Positions 1 to 11,305 are shown, counted from the first letter of the stretch. The stretch is 64,000 nt of DNA from Diploptera punctata (GCA_030220185.1 JASPKZ010009651.1:1-64000); one strand, 5' to 3'. Notes: generated by a model from the sequence alone, not told the origin. Numbers and translations are program-made.

Positions 1-2848
1 TTGGATATAGTCGCTTTACAGGAAGTTAGGTGGCCAGGAGAAGGTAGTCAGGAATCAGGAAGCTTTGCATTATACTATGGGGGTGCAGAAAGACCTGCAT
101 TTGGAACGGTTTTTTAGTCAGAAGGAAGATCCTATCCGCTATCCGAGATATTAAGTTTGTTAGTGATAGGATATCATACATAATTCTAAAGGGTAAAACG
201 ACATGATTTTATAATTGTAAATGTACATGCCCCCACAGAAGATAAAGATGACAAGATCAAGGATGAGTTCTATGAAGAATTAGAATGCTTATTTGATAGC
301 CTTTCACGATATCATATGAAAATTGTCTTAGGAGATTTTAATGCAAAAGTGGGGCGGGAAGATATATTCGAACCAACAATAGGCAAATTCAGTCTTCATG
401 AAGATAGTAACGACAACGGGGTTAGATTAGTCACATTTGCCACATCAAAGAATCTCATTGTTAAGAGCACAACATTTCAGCATAAGGATATTCATAAATA
501 CACCCTGGACGTCCCCAGATGGAGAAACTCGGAACCAAATAGATCATGTATTAGTGGATAAACGCTGGCACAGTAGCATCATTGATATTAGATCAGTTAG
601 AGGGACAGACTGCAATTCAGATCATCATCTGGTCAGGGTGAAAATCAGACAACGGCTATCGCTTATGAGAGGAACAAACGCTAAAGATGATTCTGTAAAT
701 ATGAATTAAAAAACTTGAAAAATGATGAAATGCGACAAGAATACCAAATCAAAATTGCTAATAGATTCGAAGTACTGGAATCTTCAGATGGACAATGTGG
801 CAAACGAAGAAGAAACTGATATAAATAAAGAATGGGAGGCTATAAGAGATACTATTAAATTGTCAGCATCAGAAAGCATTGGTTGTTTAAAAAAGAGGCA
901 AAACAAGAAATGGTTTGAGGGAATGTGCCGACATCGTAAAGAAAAGAAAGCTAGCAAAAATGAAATGGTTACACGAGCCAAATGAGGTAAATTTAGAGCA
1001 ATTGGGTAGTGTTAGACGGAAACCACCAAGTTACTAAAGAGTAAGAAGAGGGAATATTTGAGAGAGAAGATTAATGATCTTGAAATGAATGCAAAAAATA
1101 GGAACATTAGAGAATTATATCAGGGAATTAGTATAGAGAAGAAAGGGTTTCAGGCTAGAACAAACATAATTCGGAATGAAAATGGGGATATGATTGCAGA
1201 TTCCAAGAGTATATTAAATAGATGGAAAAGTTATTTTAATCAACTATTAAATGTACATACAGAACAGGACATTGAGGAGGATAAGTTACAGACAGCAGAA
1301 ATGCTAGTCGCAGAGCCAAGTGCATTAGAGGTTGAAATGGCAATTGAAAAAATTGAAGATGTATAAAGCATCAGGTTCAGATGAGATCCCAGCAGAACTG
1401 ATAAAATCAGGGGGAGAAAAAATTGATGGACAAGATACGCTGGTTGCTTACTATGATTTGGAAAAAGAAGCTCTTCCAGATGAATGGAAGGAATCAATTA
1501 TCGTACCAATTTATAAGAAAGGAGATAAAACTGATTGCAACAACTATAGGGGCATCTCATTACTTTCAACTTCGTACAAAATTCTAACAAATATATTAGT
1601 AAGCAGACTTACTCCCTATATTGATGACATTCTAGGAGATCATCAATGTGCATTTAGAAGAAACAGGTCTACAACAGATCAGATTTTTAGTATAAGACAG
1701 ATTTTAGAAAAGAAATGGGAATATAATGGGACTGTACATCAACTATATGTAGACTTCAAAAAAGCATATGATTCAATTAAGAGGGAGAAGTTATATATAG
1801 TATCCTGCTGGAGTTCGGAATTCCTAAAAAGTTAGTTAGACTTATACGAATGTGTCTAAATGGCTCAACGAGTAGGGTGCGTGTAGGCAAACAGTTTTCA
1901 GACACTTTTGAAATCCAGAATGGGTTGAAGCAAGGAGATGCACTATCTCCTCTACTATTTAATTTTGTACTAGAGCATGCCATTAAATCTTTAGAGAATG
2001 AGGAAGGCTTACAACTCAATGGTATTAATAAGCTGTTAGTTTATGCTGATGATGTAGTACTACTGGCCGATAGCGAGGAGATACTAAAGGCCAACACGCA
2101 CACACTATTGAGTAACACTAAGAAATTAGGACTGGAAGTAAATATCAGAAAACTAAATATATGGTCACACGTAGAAATACATTATATAATGGAAATGGAC
2201 AGCTAATGACAAATGAAGGAAATTTTGAGGAATTGGCTGAATTCAAATACCTAGGAACAATAATCACAAATAGGAATGAGATGCACAAAGAAATTAAACA
2301 TAGGCTCAATTCTGGAAATGCATGCTATTATGCATTGCAGAGACTTTTGATGTCCCAACTCCTTTCAAAAAAACGTTAAGCTGAAAATATATACAACTAT
2401 TATTCTACCAGTTATATCATATGGGTGCGAAACATGGACTCTTACTTTAAGGGAGGAAAGGAGATTACGAGTATTTGAGAATAAAGTTCTTAGGAAAATT
2501 TTTGGACCAAAGAGAGATGAACAGACAGGTGAATGGAGAAGACTACATAACAATGAACTACATGGTCTTTATAGGAAGCCAGATATAATAAGAACAGTTA
2601 AGTCCCGTAGACTGCGATGGGCAGGACATGTTGCGCGTATGGGGAATGAAAGACGTGCATGGAAACTTCTTGTAGGAAAGCCAGAAGGAAAACGCCCAGT
2701 TGGTAGACCAAGAATGAGGTGGGAGAACAACATTAACTATGATTTGAGGGAAGTAGATTATACAGGGAATGATTGGAAAGCATTAGCTCAGGATAGGGAT
2801 GTATGGAGAGCTTATGTCCGTGCGGCCATGAACCTACGGGTTCGATAG
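1..2848 (+). pseudogene. LINE A endonuclease/reverse transcriptase polyprotein, broken
   Basis: The protein would nick target DNA and copy the element RNA. The endonuclease part shows VALQEVRW at the window start, GDFNAKVG at about 331-354 and SDHHLV at about 619-636, the usual Asn and Asp-His positions of an APE-type nuclease. Reverse transcriptase follows: NYRGISLLSTSYKI at about 1540-1581, an LYVDFKKAYDS segment at about 1743-1775, LKQGDALSPLLFN at about 1924-1962 and the catalytic box YADDVVLLADSE at about 2041-2076. The C-terminal part (WAGHVARMG, then GRPRMRWENN) ends with a stop near 2848. Frame changes near 540, 985, 1365, 1830, 2160 and 2380 break it into at least six pieces, so this copy cannot make a full protein as written. 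Confidence 0.88.
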
Positions 2849-2870
2849 TGCCAGTGAGTAAGTAAGTAAG
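1..2870 (+). mobile_element. LINE A, non-LTR retrotransposon, 5' end outside window
   Basis: Coding traces run in order: endonuclease, reverse transcriptase, C-terminal region, then a 3' tail of GTAA repeats near 2856-2880. The window opens inside the endonuclease (…DIVALQEVRW…), so the 5' leader is missing here. Minus-strand relics near 36.7-36.9 kb carry what looks like that leader. Further copies or pieces of this family lie at 17.0-18.1, 18.2-18.45/23.98-24.06, 36.2-36.9, 41.45-42.63, 46.2-46.55 and 60.9-61.3 kb. The tetranucleotide tail and endonuclease-RT order resemble RTE-type elements, but the clade is not proven. Confidence 0.88.
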
Positions 2871-2927
2871 TAAGTAAGTTTAAATTTAAATAAATAGAGA
2901 AAATTAATTATTAGGCAACAGGTAACT

Positions 2928-3062
2928 GTATGTAGAAAGCAACGGGAAGCTACCACACCTACACTTCCCTAGTAAAGCTGCAAGCATAGTATGAAAATGC
3001 TATGATTGCAGTGAAGGACCTACCCTCGGGCAGAATTATTATGGATGGAGGTAACTGTAAAG
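2928..3062 (+). mobile_element. SINE A, 3' fragment
   Basis: This matches the 3' half of the complete SINE A at 47007-47317: AAAGCAACGGGAAGCTACCA near 2936, then GCAGTGAAGGACCT near 3009 and GGGCAGAATTATTATGGA near 3028. The tRNA-like head is absent. It lies about 60 bp downstream of the LINE A tail. 5' truncation is the simplest explanation. Confidence 0.75.
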
Positions 3063-3064
3063 CA

Positions 3065-4115
3065 TGATTTAAAAGTGCCAAGTGTGCGGCAAAGCCTGAT
3101 ACTTTGAGGAAGGAAATTCCAGAAGCGGGCAGAGGCTACATCGTACCTACTTATTTACGTGTATGGCATACTTTGAAGATAAAACAACCCACGACCAAAC
3201 TGTTTATTTTACTGTTTCAGACTTTTAAGAGATAGTCCTTTCCACGGAGAATCTATTGGTACCTCTAATTGCATGTCGACAAAAAAGTGACTTCTATAAT
3301 CCTCAATGTTAAAACAAAATCATACTTTTTTTGTTATCCATAGTTTTTCCTCTCTTTTTGTTCGCACTTGTATTAAATTCCATAGGAATGAAGCTATTAA
3401 TATTGCACCAGAGAAAATATTTTTTAAAAACATTTCTACAATCTTCATCCTACCTATTAGTAGACATTGAAAATGATAATGACAAAAAAATTGTACTATA
3501 CATATAGTTGCCATGCATATAGTTGAAATTCTTATACGGGTATAAACTAGAATAGAACTGATATGATTAGATTATTGAGTCTAGGGGTTTGAGAACGGCA
3601 GGTCATGTAAGTGGAATGAGTGAAAGTAGAAGTGATTTAGAAAGTATTAATAATACTAGTGTAAAGACGATTGGAAAGGCATAGGTGTAAGTGGAGGGAT
3701 ACTATTCGGATGTATCTTAGTGAACTCCATATTGAAGATATGAACTTGTATAATTTGGTTCTGGATGGGAGTAAAAGAAAACTGTATTTAATGTGGCATC
3801 ATACCTACAGGTTCCCCAAGTCATAGAATTATTTATTGTATGCGTGGAAGTGCGCGATATTTTGTATTTCTATGCATCTTAATATTCTATGTATTATATT
3901 TCTGCTAGTTGAGTTATTCTATTAGAATATTTTTTATTATCGTTTATTATTATTATTATTATTACTATTTTGTTATTATTATTGTTATTACTGTTGTTAT
4001 CATTATTACTCTTCTTTTTCTTCATCTTCTCCACTTCAGCTAACTGCTATTCTGTCATCACAGTGTCTACTTCCAATCCTTCTCGACCTCCCTTCGTCTC
4101 TCTTTTCTTTAGGAT
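3065..4115. other. No gene; possible old LINE relic and ATT-rich stretch
   Basis: Around 3555-3830 the + strand gives peptides such as RCKWRDTIRMYLSEL that vaguely resemble the basic C-terminal region of LINE proteins, broken by stops. 3905-4010 is ATT/TTG microsatellite. I recognise nothing else; the short ORF at 3320-3514 on the minus strand looks like chance. Confidence 0.4.
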
Positions 4116-4117
4116 CA

Positions 4118-4437
4118 TCCATCCATAGTAATTCTGCCCGAGGACAGGCCTTTCACTGCAATCATAACATTCTCATGCCACGCTTTGCAGCTTTACTAGG
4201 GAATTGTAGGTGTGGTAGCTTCCCGTTGCTTTCCACCCCGGTGAAGGATGATGATGGTGATGATGATGATGGCCATATGATTTCGGCAACCGTTTGGGTC
4301 TTAAAGTTCTCCTGACATTTGTCTTAGAGGTAGGAAAAACCCCGATAAACTTCACCCTGAAAAACTGTCCCGACCGGGGATCGAACCCGGACCCGCTCGT
4401 GACAGGGCAGTACGCTACCTCGTGACCACAGCGGTGT
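4118..4437 (-). mobile_element. SINE A, tRNA-derived, near full length
   Basis: Read on the minus strand, it starts with a tRNA-like head (CACCGCTGTGGTCACGAGG… then GGTTCGATCCCCGG, a good pol III box B), continues through a body with GGGTTTTTCC, a GAT/ATC-repeat patch near 4250-4270, and ends with GCAGTGAAAGGCCTGTCCTC near 4140-4160. It aligns along its length with the copy at 47007-47317. I could not find a clean target duplication. The ORF over it (4173-4502) has a poly-His run that is just the ATC microsatellite. Confidence 0.85.
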
Positions 4438-4509
4438 ATCATATTGGTAAGTAATTTTTGACAGTTCTGGTATCTTCCATCCTCCCAACATGTACAAACC
4501 ATCTTGTTC

Positions 4510-4832
4510 TATATCTATCGAATCTTAAGTTGATAGCTTCCACTTTTAATTCGTTTCATATTTCTTAATTTCTGATTCTGTCTTCTCTTGTACATCTTTT
4601 TGTTTTCCTCAAAAATCTCATTTCGCAACTTTGTATTCTACTAATTGTCTTCGTACTGGTACCGAACTTTCACGTCCATAAAGTAACGTAAGAATTGCCA
4701 TGGTATTATAACATTTCATTATCATCATGTATGTATTTATTTCCCTTCGTTTAACCTCTGCCTTCGTTGGTACATTTACTTATAACATTCAACATGGGCA
4801 TTTTTATGTTATTACTATTGTTATTATTATTA

Positions 4833-4868
<36 letters not shown>

Positions 4869-5381
4869 TATCATCATTATCAATATAAGGATTAGATCTT
4901 AATATCTCCGATATCTTGTTAGAATTGTTGGTCTGACCATGTGTTACTGGGACTTCCTACATTTCTTCGTCCTAACCGTCTAGAAGAATTAGTTTCAGGA
5001 TTCTGTTGTTATCCATTCTATTGATATGGCCCATCCTTTCATCCCTGTATTGTGCAATTCTATGTGATAGCTTCTGTTCGCACATAATCATTTCGTTTCC
5101 GATCTGCTATTGTATAGCCAGCCACTCCCCTCAAAGTTCATTTCTGAAGTTTATATTCTTCGTTCCTAGTTTTCGGTTAATACCCAGTGTTCCGATCCAT
5201 ATGAAAGTGTTGGAACCGGCATTGTTCTATACAATTTTAAAAGTGTCTCGTTTCTAGTTCCCTTGAGACTTCGTTTTATGGCGCGACACATATAATTACA
5301 TTTATTTATTTTGTTTGCAATATCTTCACATTTCCTTTATGACACATCATATTCCAGATAATTAAAATTGCTCACTTGTTC

Positions 5382-5385
<4 letters not shown>
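4510..5385 (-). mobile_element. LINE relic, reverse transcriptase C-terminal part
   Basis: On the minus strand the stretch 5337-5385 reads …EQVSNFNYLEYDVS, the segment after the catalytic core seen in LINE B (VSSFKYLGCDVG). Further along, 4600-4760 and 5000-5200 carry decayed echoes of the downstream region (NTILLYGRESSV-like near 4650 and a second, similar piece near 5190). It is interrupted by ATT microsatellite near 4815-4870. Heavily decayed; two overlapping copies of one LINE family are possible. Confidence 0.55.

Positions 5386-5418
<33 letters not shown>
5386..5418. repeat. (ATT)n microsatellite
   Basis: About eleven ATT units separate a minus-strand LINE piece on the left from a plus-strand LINE 3' piece on the right. 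Confidence 0.95.
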
Positions 5419-5420
<2 letters not shown>

Positions 5421-5607
5421 GGCCAAAGCAACTATATCAATGGCATCCGACCAGAAAGAAGAAAAGAGGGAGACCAAAGTTAACATGGAAGGAAAACATG
5501 AAGACATTAATGCAAGCAAGAGGGCTAAGCATTCAAGATGCCCAACATCGTAGGCTTTGGAGGTTTGGCACGGGAAGACGGCAGCAGCTGTAAAAACCCG
5601 AAGATAG

Positions 5608-5608
<1 letters not shown>
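5419..5608 (+). mobile_element. LINE 3' end with (ATT)n tail
   Basis: The + strand reads a basic C-terminal LINE peptide in one frame: KKRGRPKLTWKENMKTLMQA, then GLSIQDAQHRRLWRFGTGRR, a stop, and directly an ATT array (5609-5652). The GRPKLTWKEN motif is the end of many non-LTR polyproteins. Because the left side starts at another ATT array, it looks like a very short 5'-truncated insertion, possibly into a microsatellite. Confidence 0.7.

Positions 5609-5652
<44 letters not shown>
5609..5652. repeat. (ATT)n microsatellite, likely LINE tail
   Basis: Uninterrupted ATT units follow the stop codon of the LINE C-terminal peptide, as expected for a non-LTR tail. Confidence 0.9.
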
Positions 5653-6225
5653 GTGATGACTACTTTATCAAAAAAACCGTGTAAGTAATAATTTAGCTTG
5701 AAGCGTACACAGACATGTTTACAATCTAGCAAAGACAGACTTAAATAAACAGATTAATACGTTATGCATACAACTGATCATGTGAAAGAAGTGAAGTCCT
5801 AACTTACGCTAGCAAATGTATCCTCTGAATTGGAATGGACTTTAGCAAGTGCCGCCTGTCAGTCTACACGTCCGCTACCCACTCTTATCAGAGAAGTTAT
5901 CTACCTCCCAGGCGAATGCGTGAAAGTTTACGCATGACTGTATTATTCAATTCAAAGAGGAAAGAGTTAGCAAGGCATTCAGTAGCTAGCTAAATTCGTA
6001 ATATGACAAAAAGTTTCAATTTCTACAGATATTTGTACCAATATACTCCCGCTTCAGCTATTTCAGGCTGATATGTCCTAACATTTATTATAAGCAGAGA
6101 TAATATTATCCACTCGAAAAATAAAGTAATTTTTAATTACAGTTGTTTCAACCACGGGAGCAAGAAAATGAGATGTGTTGAATAGAATAGAATTTACATA
6201 AGAAAATGCACAAGACAGGAATTTT
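5653..6225. other. No recognised feature
   Basis: AT-rich with one more GC-balanced patch near 5840-5930. No long ORF, terminal repeat or tRNA-like box seen. Confidence 0.5.
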
Positions 6226-7240
6226 TCATCATCACCAACATCATCTGTATTATGGTATGGGCCATAAGCTCTGTTTCAGCTCCAATCAAAACTGCTCTCG
6301 CCATCTTTTTGTAGGCCTTCCTTGGTTTCTTCTTCCGCGAGAATCATAGTTGTATATTGTTCTGGTAATTGATGTTTCTGGCATGCATTGAATGTGCTCT
6401 GTCCAATTGACTTAATGTCTTCTTATCATGTCTATAATGTGTATTTTTTTTAGTTCTGATCTAATGTCTTCACTTCTCTTTTTATTAAATAATGTATAGT
6501 CGGTTACAAACCTCGGACATCTCATATCAGCAGCTTCAATTTTTCTCTCATTGTTCTTCCCTAAAACCCAGTTTTCACATCCATACAGTAAAGCTGGCAA
6601 AGCCAACACTTTGTAAACCTTTAATAATGTTTATTTTCGAACTTTACTACCTAGAATCCGGCGTATTGTTCCACAAAAATGGTTAAAAGCAGTTAACCTA
6701 TTATCTATTTCTCGATTCTTATTGTATATGACATTGCAACCTAAATATCTGAACATATTCACAAGTTCTATGACGATTTTAATTAACATTAATTTGTTCT
6801 AATTGGGTAAGATTAAAAAATCAATTTATTTTATTTTATCATTGGAAATAATCATATCATATTTACTGGCTACTTCAATTAAATTAAAAGTCGCAATTTG
6901 TAAATAATTTTCATTACGGCTGACAATTACATGATCGTCTGCAAATCGAAAGGCTGTAAAATTTACATTATCGATGTTAAAATGTTTAATCTTCCCAAAT
7001 CAGATTCTTGCTATTTCATCTATATATACATTAAAGAGAGTGGATGGGAGAAGGCACCCTTGTCGAACTCCTTGTTTATATCAGCCATTTTATTTGTACT
7101 ATATTGTAATTTAATCTATATGACATTATTTTTATTTAGACTTTGTATCGTTAAATGAGGTATGGAGGTACTCCTCTATTGGATAATATGTCCCATAATA
7201 ATTAATGTAAAAAGCCTTCTCATAGTCTATGGAAGCGAAA
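6226..7240 (-). mobile_element. LINE relic (RTE-like), 3' half
   Basis: On the minus strand the order is RT core near 7030-7060 (an EIARI-type segment corresponding to the part just before the FADD box), a FADDHVIVS-like box near 6925-6950, LGCNV near 6735, PALLYGCENWVLGKNNERKI at 6545-6605 and EAADMRCPRFV… at 6490-6540. This is the same layout as LINE B (LYGCETWAPVK… then TAEMRFLRQVKGCTR). The 3' end carries ATC/CAT repeats near 6228-6250. Many frameshifts; clearly older than B1-B3. Confidence 0.72.
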
Positions 7241-7440
7241 TGTTAGCAAATTAAATTCACAACACAGTAATTTTTGGAAGAATAAAATCACTTTAGGCTA
7301 AAACAAAACTGCTGTAGTAGAGAAAAATATCCCAATAAAAAGTTGTTTCTGCATGACGATTTATAATGACGATGATAATGAAAGATATTAACAATAAAAT
7401 AGTAGAATAAAATAATAAAATAATGATTCGTAACGGGTTT

Positions 7441-7570
7441 TCTTGACCAAGCTAATTTAGTTAGACTTATTTCCCAACAGATATCACCGAGTAACATGTG
7501 GTCTGAACATCGCCTGAAAGAAACGTCAAATAGCAACTCAGATATTACTTGGATGGGAAAGGTCGATGAT
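7441..7570 (-). mobile_element. SINE B, 3' fragment
   Basis: It aligns with the 3' part of SINE B at 35584-35893: AATTTAGTTAGACTTATTT, the patch GTGGTCTGAACATCGCCT near 7498, and TATTACTTGGATGGGAAAGG near 7543. The tRNA head is absent. Confidence 0.6.
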
Positions 7571-7611
7571 GTCAAAAATGTCCCAAAGAACAACAGTCAT
7601 TAGCGCATATC

Positions 7612-7732
7612 GTTCAGCTGATGATGGAAGCTGGTTTCCGAAATACCTACAGTTCTTAAAAGTTTTCAAAATATTTTTATTCTAGTTGAGGACGATGGCA
7701 CCTGCCAAGTATCTATTTTAATATTTTACTTA
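7612..7732 (+). repeat. Hairpin-family repeat F0, single arm with hammerhead-like boxes
   Basis: It ends in the arm shared by this family: GTTGAGGACGATGGCACCTG, then AGTATCTATTTTAATATTTT. Upstream lie CTGATGA (7618-7624), a short GGAA/TTCC stem, then GAAA (7640-7643) and CCTACAG. That order matches the conserved strands of a hammerhead ribozyme core, but I could not confirm stem III or a cleavage site. Only one arm is present, unlike F1-F3. Confidence 0.55.
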
Positions 7733-7927
7733 CGTTAGTAATTAAGATGCAATGTTTGTATATGAAAGTACAGCCAAACAGGACGGAGCACAATGTATCT
7801 GTAGATGTACGTATTTAAAAACTCGATAAATTTCTACTAATAGCATTGTAGTTAAACTGAAATACCCAAACTGATTGCCAAAGAGTCACTTTATATTCCA
7901 GATACTGAAGAGCAATTTTACAGTTAA

Positions 7928-7989
7928 GGGTCGGTTTCACCAACAGAAGCAACTGTATAATGCATAGCGTAAACTGGAGAAACCGACCC
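7928..7989. mobile_element. Miniature terminal-inverted-repeat element, TTAA flanks
   Basis: GGGTCGGTTTC at the left is an exact inverted match to GAAACCGACCC at the right, and each side is flanked by TTAA (7924-7927 and 7990-7993). TTAA duplication is the mark of piggyBac-type insertion. At 62 bp it cannot encode anything. A conserved hairpin with coincidental TTAA is the alternative. Confidence 0.6.
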
Positions 7990-7993
7990 TTAA

Positions 7994-8600
7994 TGTTGAA
8001 AAAAAAAACAATAAGATAATAATATGCCTATTTAAGACAATTATTTTCCCTGGAAATTAATAACAATTAAATAACTGCAACAATTAAATTAATGAACAAG
8101 ATTTCGAGTAGGCCATGAACTAGGTATCGACAATTCTCAACAATTGCGTAACGGAATTTCGATGCCAAGTTGTTCCAAACAATTTAAGATCTAGTTACTT
8201 ACTTTAGACGCTGCAAGGCGATAATTCTTCTCTATTTATAGCTTACCTGCAACAAAGTAATAAAAGACAAATGAAAATATTACTCCTTAATTTCAAATTT
8301 ATTCTATAAGATACATTGATTATTATTAATTAAAAAAATAATTTCAATAGAACAGTAGAAAAATATATGAACAAAAATCACAAAATTCGTGTTAAACTTC
8401 ACAATAATACAGTACTAACTTATAATTACACACGATTTTGTTTTCACCGTGGTTCGACACATTTAAATAACTAACACGAGAAGTTAGCGTTTCGCCAATT
8501 TAAGAATTAAAAAGAGTTGTGTGTTAGGAATTTAGATCCTTTACTGGACCACTTTAAATGGTAGACAAAATAGAATAATCAACTTTTATAATTTATGATG
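7994..8600. other. No recognised feature
   Basis: AT-rich DNA with short A and T runs. I found no ORF or repeat boundary in it. Confidence 0.5.
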
Positions 8601-8605
8601 TGTTC

Positions 8606-8845
8606 CGTTGAGGTATTATTCAAAATTAAAATATAAAATTATGGAATATTCACCTGAAATGTCCGTCTCCACAACTTATTTAATTATTTAACAGTAGCGC
8701 TTTCGGGACTTGTCCCATCATCGGCAGGATTTTTTAATCCTACCGATGATGGGACAAGTCCCGAAAGCGCTATAGTTAAATAATTAAGTAGAGGAGACGG
8801 ACCTTTCAGGTGGATATTCCATAATTTTATATTTTAATTTTAAAA
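8606..8845. repeat. Hairpin element F1, long near-perfect palindrome
   Basis: The left arm (8622-8725) and right arm (8733-8845) are inverted copies with few mismatches, separated by a very short AT spacer. Outer arms share ATATAAAATTATGGAATAT. Inner arms carry CGATGATGGGACAAGTCCCG followed by AAAGCGCT on both strands, so hammerhead-like boxes CCGATGA and GAAA occur twice (plus 8743-8766, minus 8701-8724). GTTGAGGT lies just outside at 8606-8613, as for F2 and F3. No coding capacity. Confidence 0.85.
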
Positions 8846-8999
8846 TAGAATAAGAAGAACTAAACTTTATATTAACAAGTTTTAATACGAAAAAAAAATC
8901 ACCAAAACAAGATAATTTCAATATAGAACTTATAAAATAAGTGTCTACAGATACTTAAATAAGACTTTAAAATATTTTAATATATCATCGTCATAATTA

Positions 9000-10020
9000 T
9001 CATGTTTGGTGCTACAACCCATTGCAGGTCTTGACCGCCCCAACTATATGCCTCCATCCGTTTCTGTCTTCTGTCTTCCTTCCCCATCCCTGGATTCCCA
9101 TAACCTTCATATCCTGTTCCACGTTGTCTAGCCATCTGGTAAGAGGTCTTCCAACTTTAATATTTCCTTCTATTTTAGAGAATGTATTCTATGGACAATA
9201 TCTCTTTCTTCTAGTCCTGTAAATAACCCAGCCATCCCAACCTTGAAAATGTTAGTATTTTACATCAGTATCACCATGTGAGTTATATAATTAATGGTTA
9301 TATCTACTGCGCCATTTGCCATTTTCATTTATTGCTCCATACATTTTTCTTAGAATCTTTCTTTCAAATACTTTTAATTTATTTTCATAATTTTAGTTAA
9401 TGGCCAAGTTTCATTTCCATACAGGATAACAGGCCTCAGGAGAGTTTTGTATACTTTGGATTTAGTTTGAAGGCTAAGATGTCGAATACTTATTATTTTT
9501 ATTCCATAATAACATCTATTTCCCAGTCTATGATTAATTTCAGTACTTATTTTATTATCTTGCGTTATTAGTGATCCAAAATATGTATATTCCTTTATTT
9601 CTCAAATGTATATTTACCAATCTTCAAATATTTTATAGTTGTATCTTTAATATATGGGAATTCCATCTACTTTTGTTTTCATTTATTTTAAGTCCAATTT
9701 CTCCAGCTGCTTTTTTCGAAATTTAAAAGAACTTCTCTGTCTTTGATTGCATTTGATATTCTTCCAATAATACCGATATAATTTGCATATGCTAACAACA
9801 CTTGCACTGATTTATAGTACATCGTTCCTCTGTTATCTAATCCTGTATCCCTTATTGCCTTCTCTAAAGCAAAATTGAATAGCACTATGCTAAAGCATCT
9901 TATTGCCGAGACGTTTCCTAGTTTACAAATGACTGTGAATTTTGAAAATTTTATTGGACGTTTCGCTCTTTCAGAATGGCTTTCGTAAGGTTGATAAATT
10001 AAGGTGGTATCCAAACTCCT
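9000..10020 (-). mobile_element. LINE relic, reverse transcriptase C-terminal half
   Basis: The minus strand gives LFNFALEKAIRDTGLDN near 9835-9880 (the stretch just before the catalytic box), LLAYANYIGIIGRI near 9760-9800 (a decayed YADDIxxI box, with Asn for the second Asp), then KLDEIGLKINENK near 9670-9710 and SKVYKTLLRPVILYG near 9425-9475. The 3' portion ends near 9000. The lost Asp and many stops make it inactive. It differs from LINE A and B, so a third family is present. Confidence 0.72.
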
Positions 10021-10077
10021 CCAAATACGTGCTGGAATAATATATATTCTCTTTAATTTGCTTACTTGTTATAGATA

Positions 10078-10262
10078 GTAGCTACTAGGTGGCAGTCGAG
10101 ACCGAGTTCCCGCTACATCTGGTAATAATAGAGAATATGTATAGGAAAAATAAATGTTTGTTCTGGATTCACCTGGTAGCGTAAGTGGTAGCGCACTGAG
10201 ATATCAACTCAGAGGTCCGGGTTCGAATCCCGTCCAAGCATTTATTTTTCTTATCATGGCAT
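10078..10262 (+). repeat. Interspersed repeat with tRNA-like core, copy 1
   Basis: It aligns with 34493-34678 over about 180 bp: GGCAGTCGAGACCGAGTTC, a CATCTGGTAATAATAGAGA patch, then a tRNA-like core at 10170-10240 and TTTATTTTTCTTATCATGGC. Both copies run into AT dinucleotide arrays. The layout (leader, tRNA-like unit, short tail) suggests a small SINE or a terminal piece of a larger element. Confidence 0.65.
10170..10240 (+). tRNA. tRNA-like sequence, probably repeat-borne, not a functional tRNA
   Basis: Box A-like GTAGCGTAAGTGGTAGCGC and box B GGTTCGAATCC are clear. The anticodon stem CTGAG/CTCAG encloses a 7-base loop ATATCAA. The acceptor stem is imperfect here (the sister copy at 34589-34658 has a perfect 6-bp GCCTGG/CCAGGC). 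The same sequence sits in a repeated 180-bp unit, so I read it as SINE-like rather than a host tRNA gene. Confidence 0.5.
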
Positions 10263-10282
10263 ATATATATATATATATATAT

Positions 10283-10448
10283 ACTAGTTAATACCCGGCG
10301 TGCGCTGCTACGCCTAAATAAATGAAAATTAATGTGCTTTTATGTTTAGTTGAATAAGTAAAGGCAAAAGTAATTATAAATTATATTTGATTACCCTGCG
10401 TTGCCCGGGAATTTACTTATCCCGATCTTCTTGACAGTGAAATAAAGC

Positions 10449-10509
<61 letters not shown>

Positions 10510-11305
10510 AATGAGCTGAACTACGAAAATTAATGTGTTTTATGTTTAGTTAAATACATTACACGAACAATTTATGTCGTAATTATTTTTAGATATCCCG
10601 TGCTGTTTACCCGGCGTTGTCCGTGAATCTACTCATCCCGATCTTCTTGGCATATATGATCTGAAAGACGAAAATTAATGCACTTCTTACGGTCAGTTGA
10701 ATAAGTAAAATGAAAAGTAATTATAAATGTATATCGTAATTATTTTAAGATTCCCCATGCTTATTACCCGGTGTTGCCCAGAAATCTACTTTCTCGATCT
10801 TCTTGGCATATATGAGCTAAAAGACAAAATTCGTTATTTTGAGTTATCCGTAAAAGAATACCCGCCATGTGCTGCTATTCTTGCACAGGAATCTACGTAC
10901 TTGTATCGATCTTCTTGGCGTCAATGAAAGACAAAAATGGTTATTGTGAGTTATCCGTAAGAGATAAACATATGCTGTCGCGGAATTTTATGTCGCTTTT
11001 TGAGATTTCAATTCTGGTATATTCAATTCTGTGTATATTAATTTTGTACATTTGTTATGGTCTAGGCAGCGCGTAAGCCATTTAAGCGTCCAAAGAGCTA
11101 CTTTTTTATGTTTTCCACTACAGAGGGCGATTTTTAATGGTGTAGAGTTGAGTATCACAACTCTCTTATAGCCTATGTTCATCCCGTGAATCTCCTGAAC
11201 ATTGTACAAAAAGCCCCATCACGATCGGATCAACGGTATGGCCGCGCATAAAGTACGAACAAACAAACAAACAAGCATTCATTTTTATATATATTAGACT
11301 GACTA
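10283..11305 (+). repeat. Repeat family R, copy 1
   Basis: It begins at an AT array with TACTAGTTAATACCCGGCGT and ends with CGAACAAACAAACAAACAAG then TTTTATATATAT. Inside, a degenerate box like CGGGAATCTACTTATCCCGA followed by TCTTCTTGG recurs near 10400, 10622, 10781 and 10891. Between them are (ATT)n (10451-10508) and ORF scraps without recognisable domains. The same sequence occurs near 55047-56035 (+), 30395-31346 (-) and 59087-59955 (-). Type unknown. Confidence 0.8.

Noticed and set aside
4173..4502. His-rich protein gene on the minus strand
   Set aside because: The open frame is SINE A; the His run is its ATC microsatellite.
10170..10240. Functional tRNA gene
   Set aside because: The same sequence with 90 bp of shared leader occurs at 34493-34678, and stems are imperfect. 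It behaves like a repeat.
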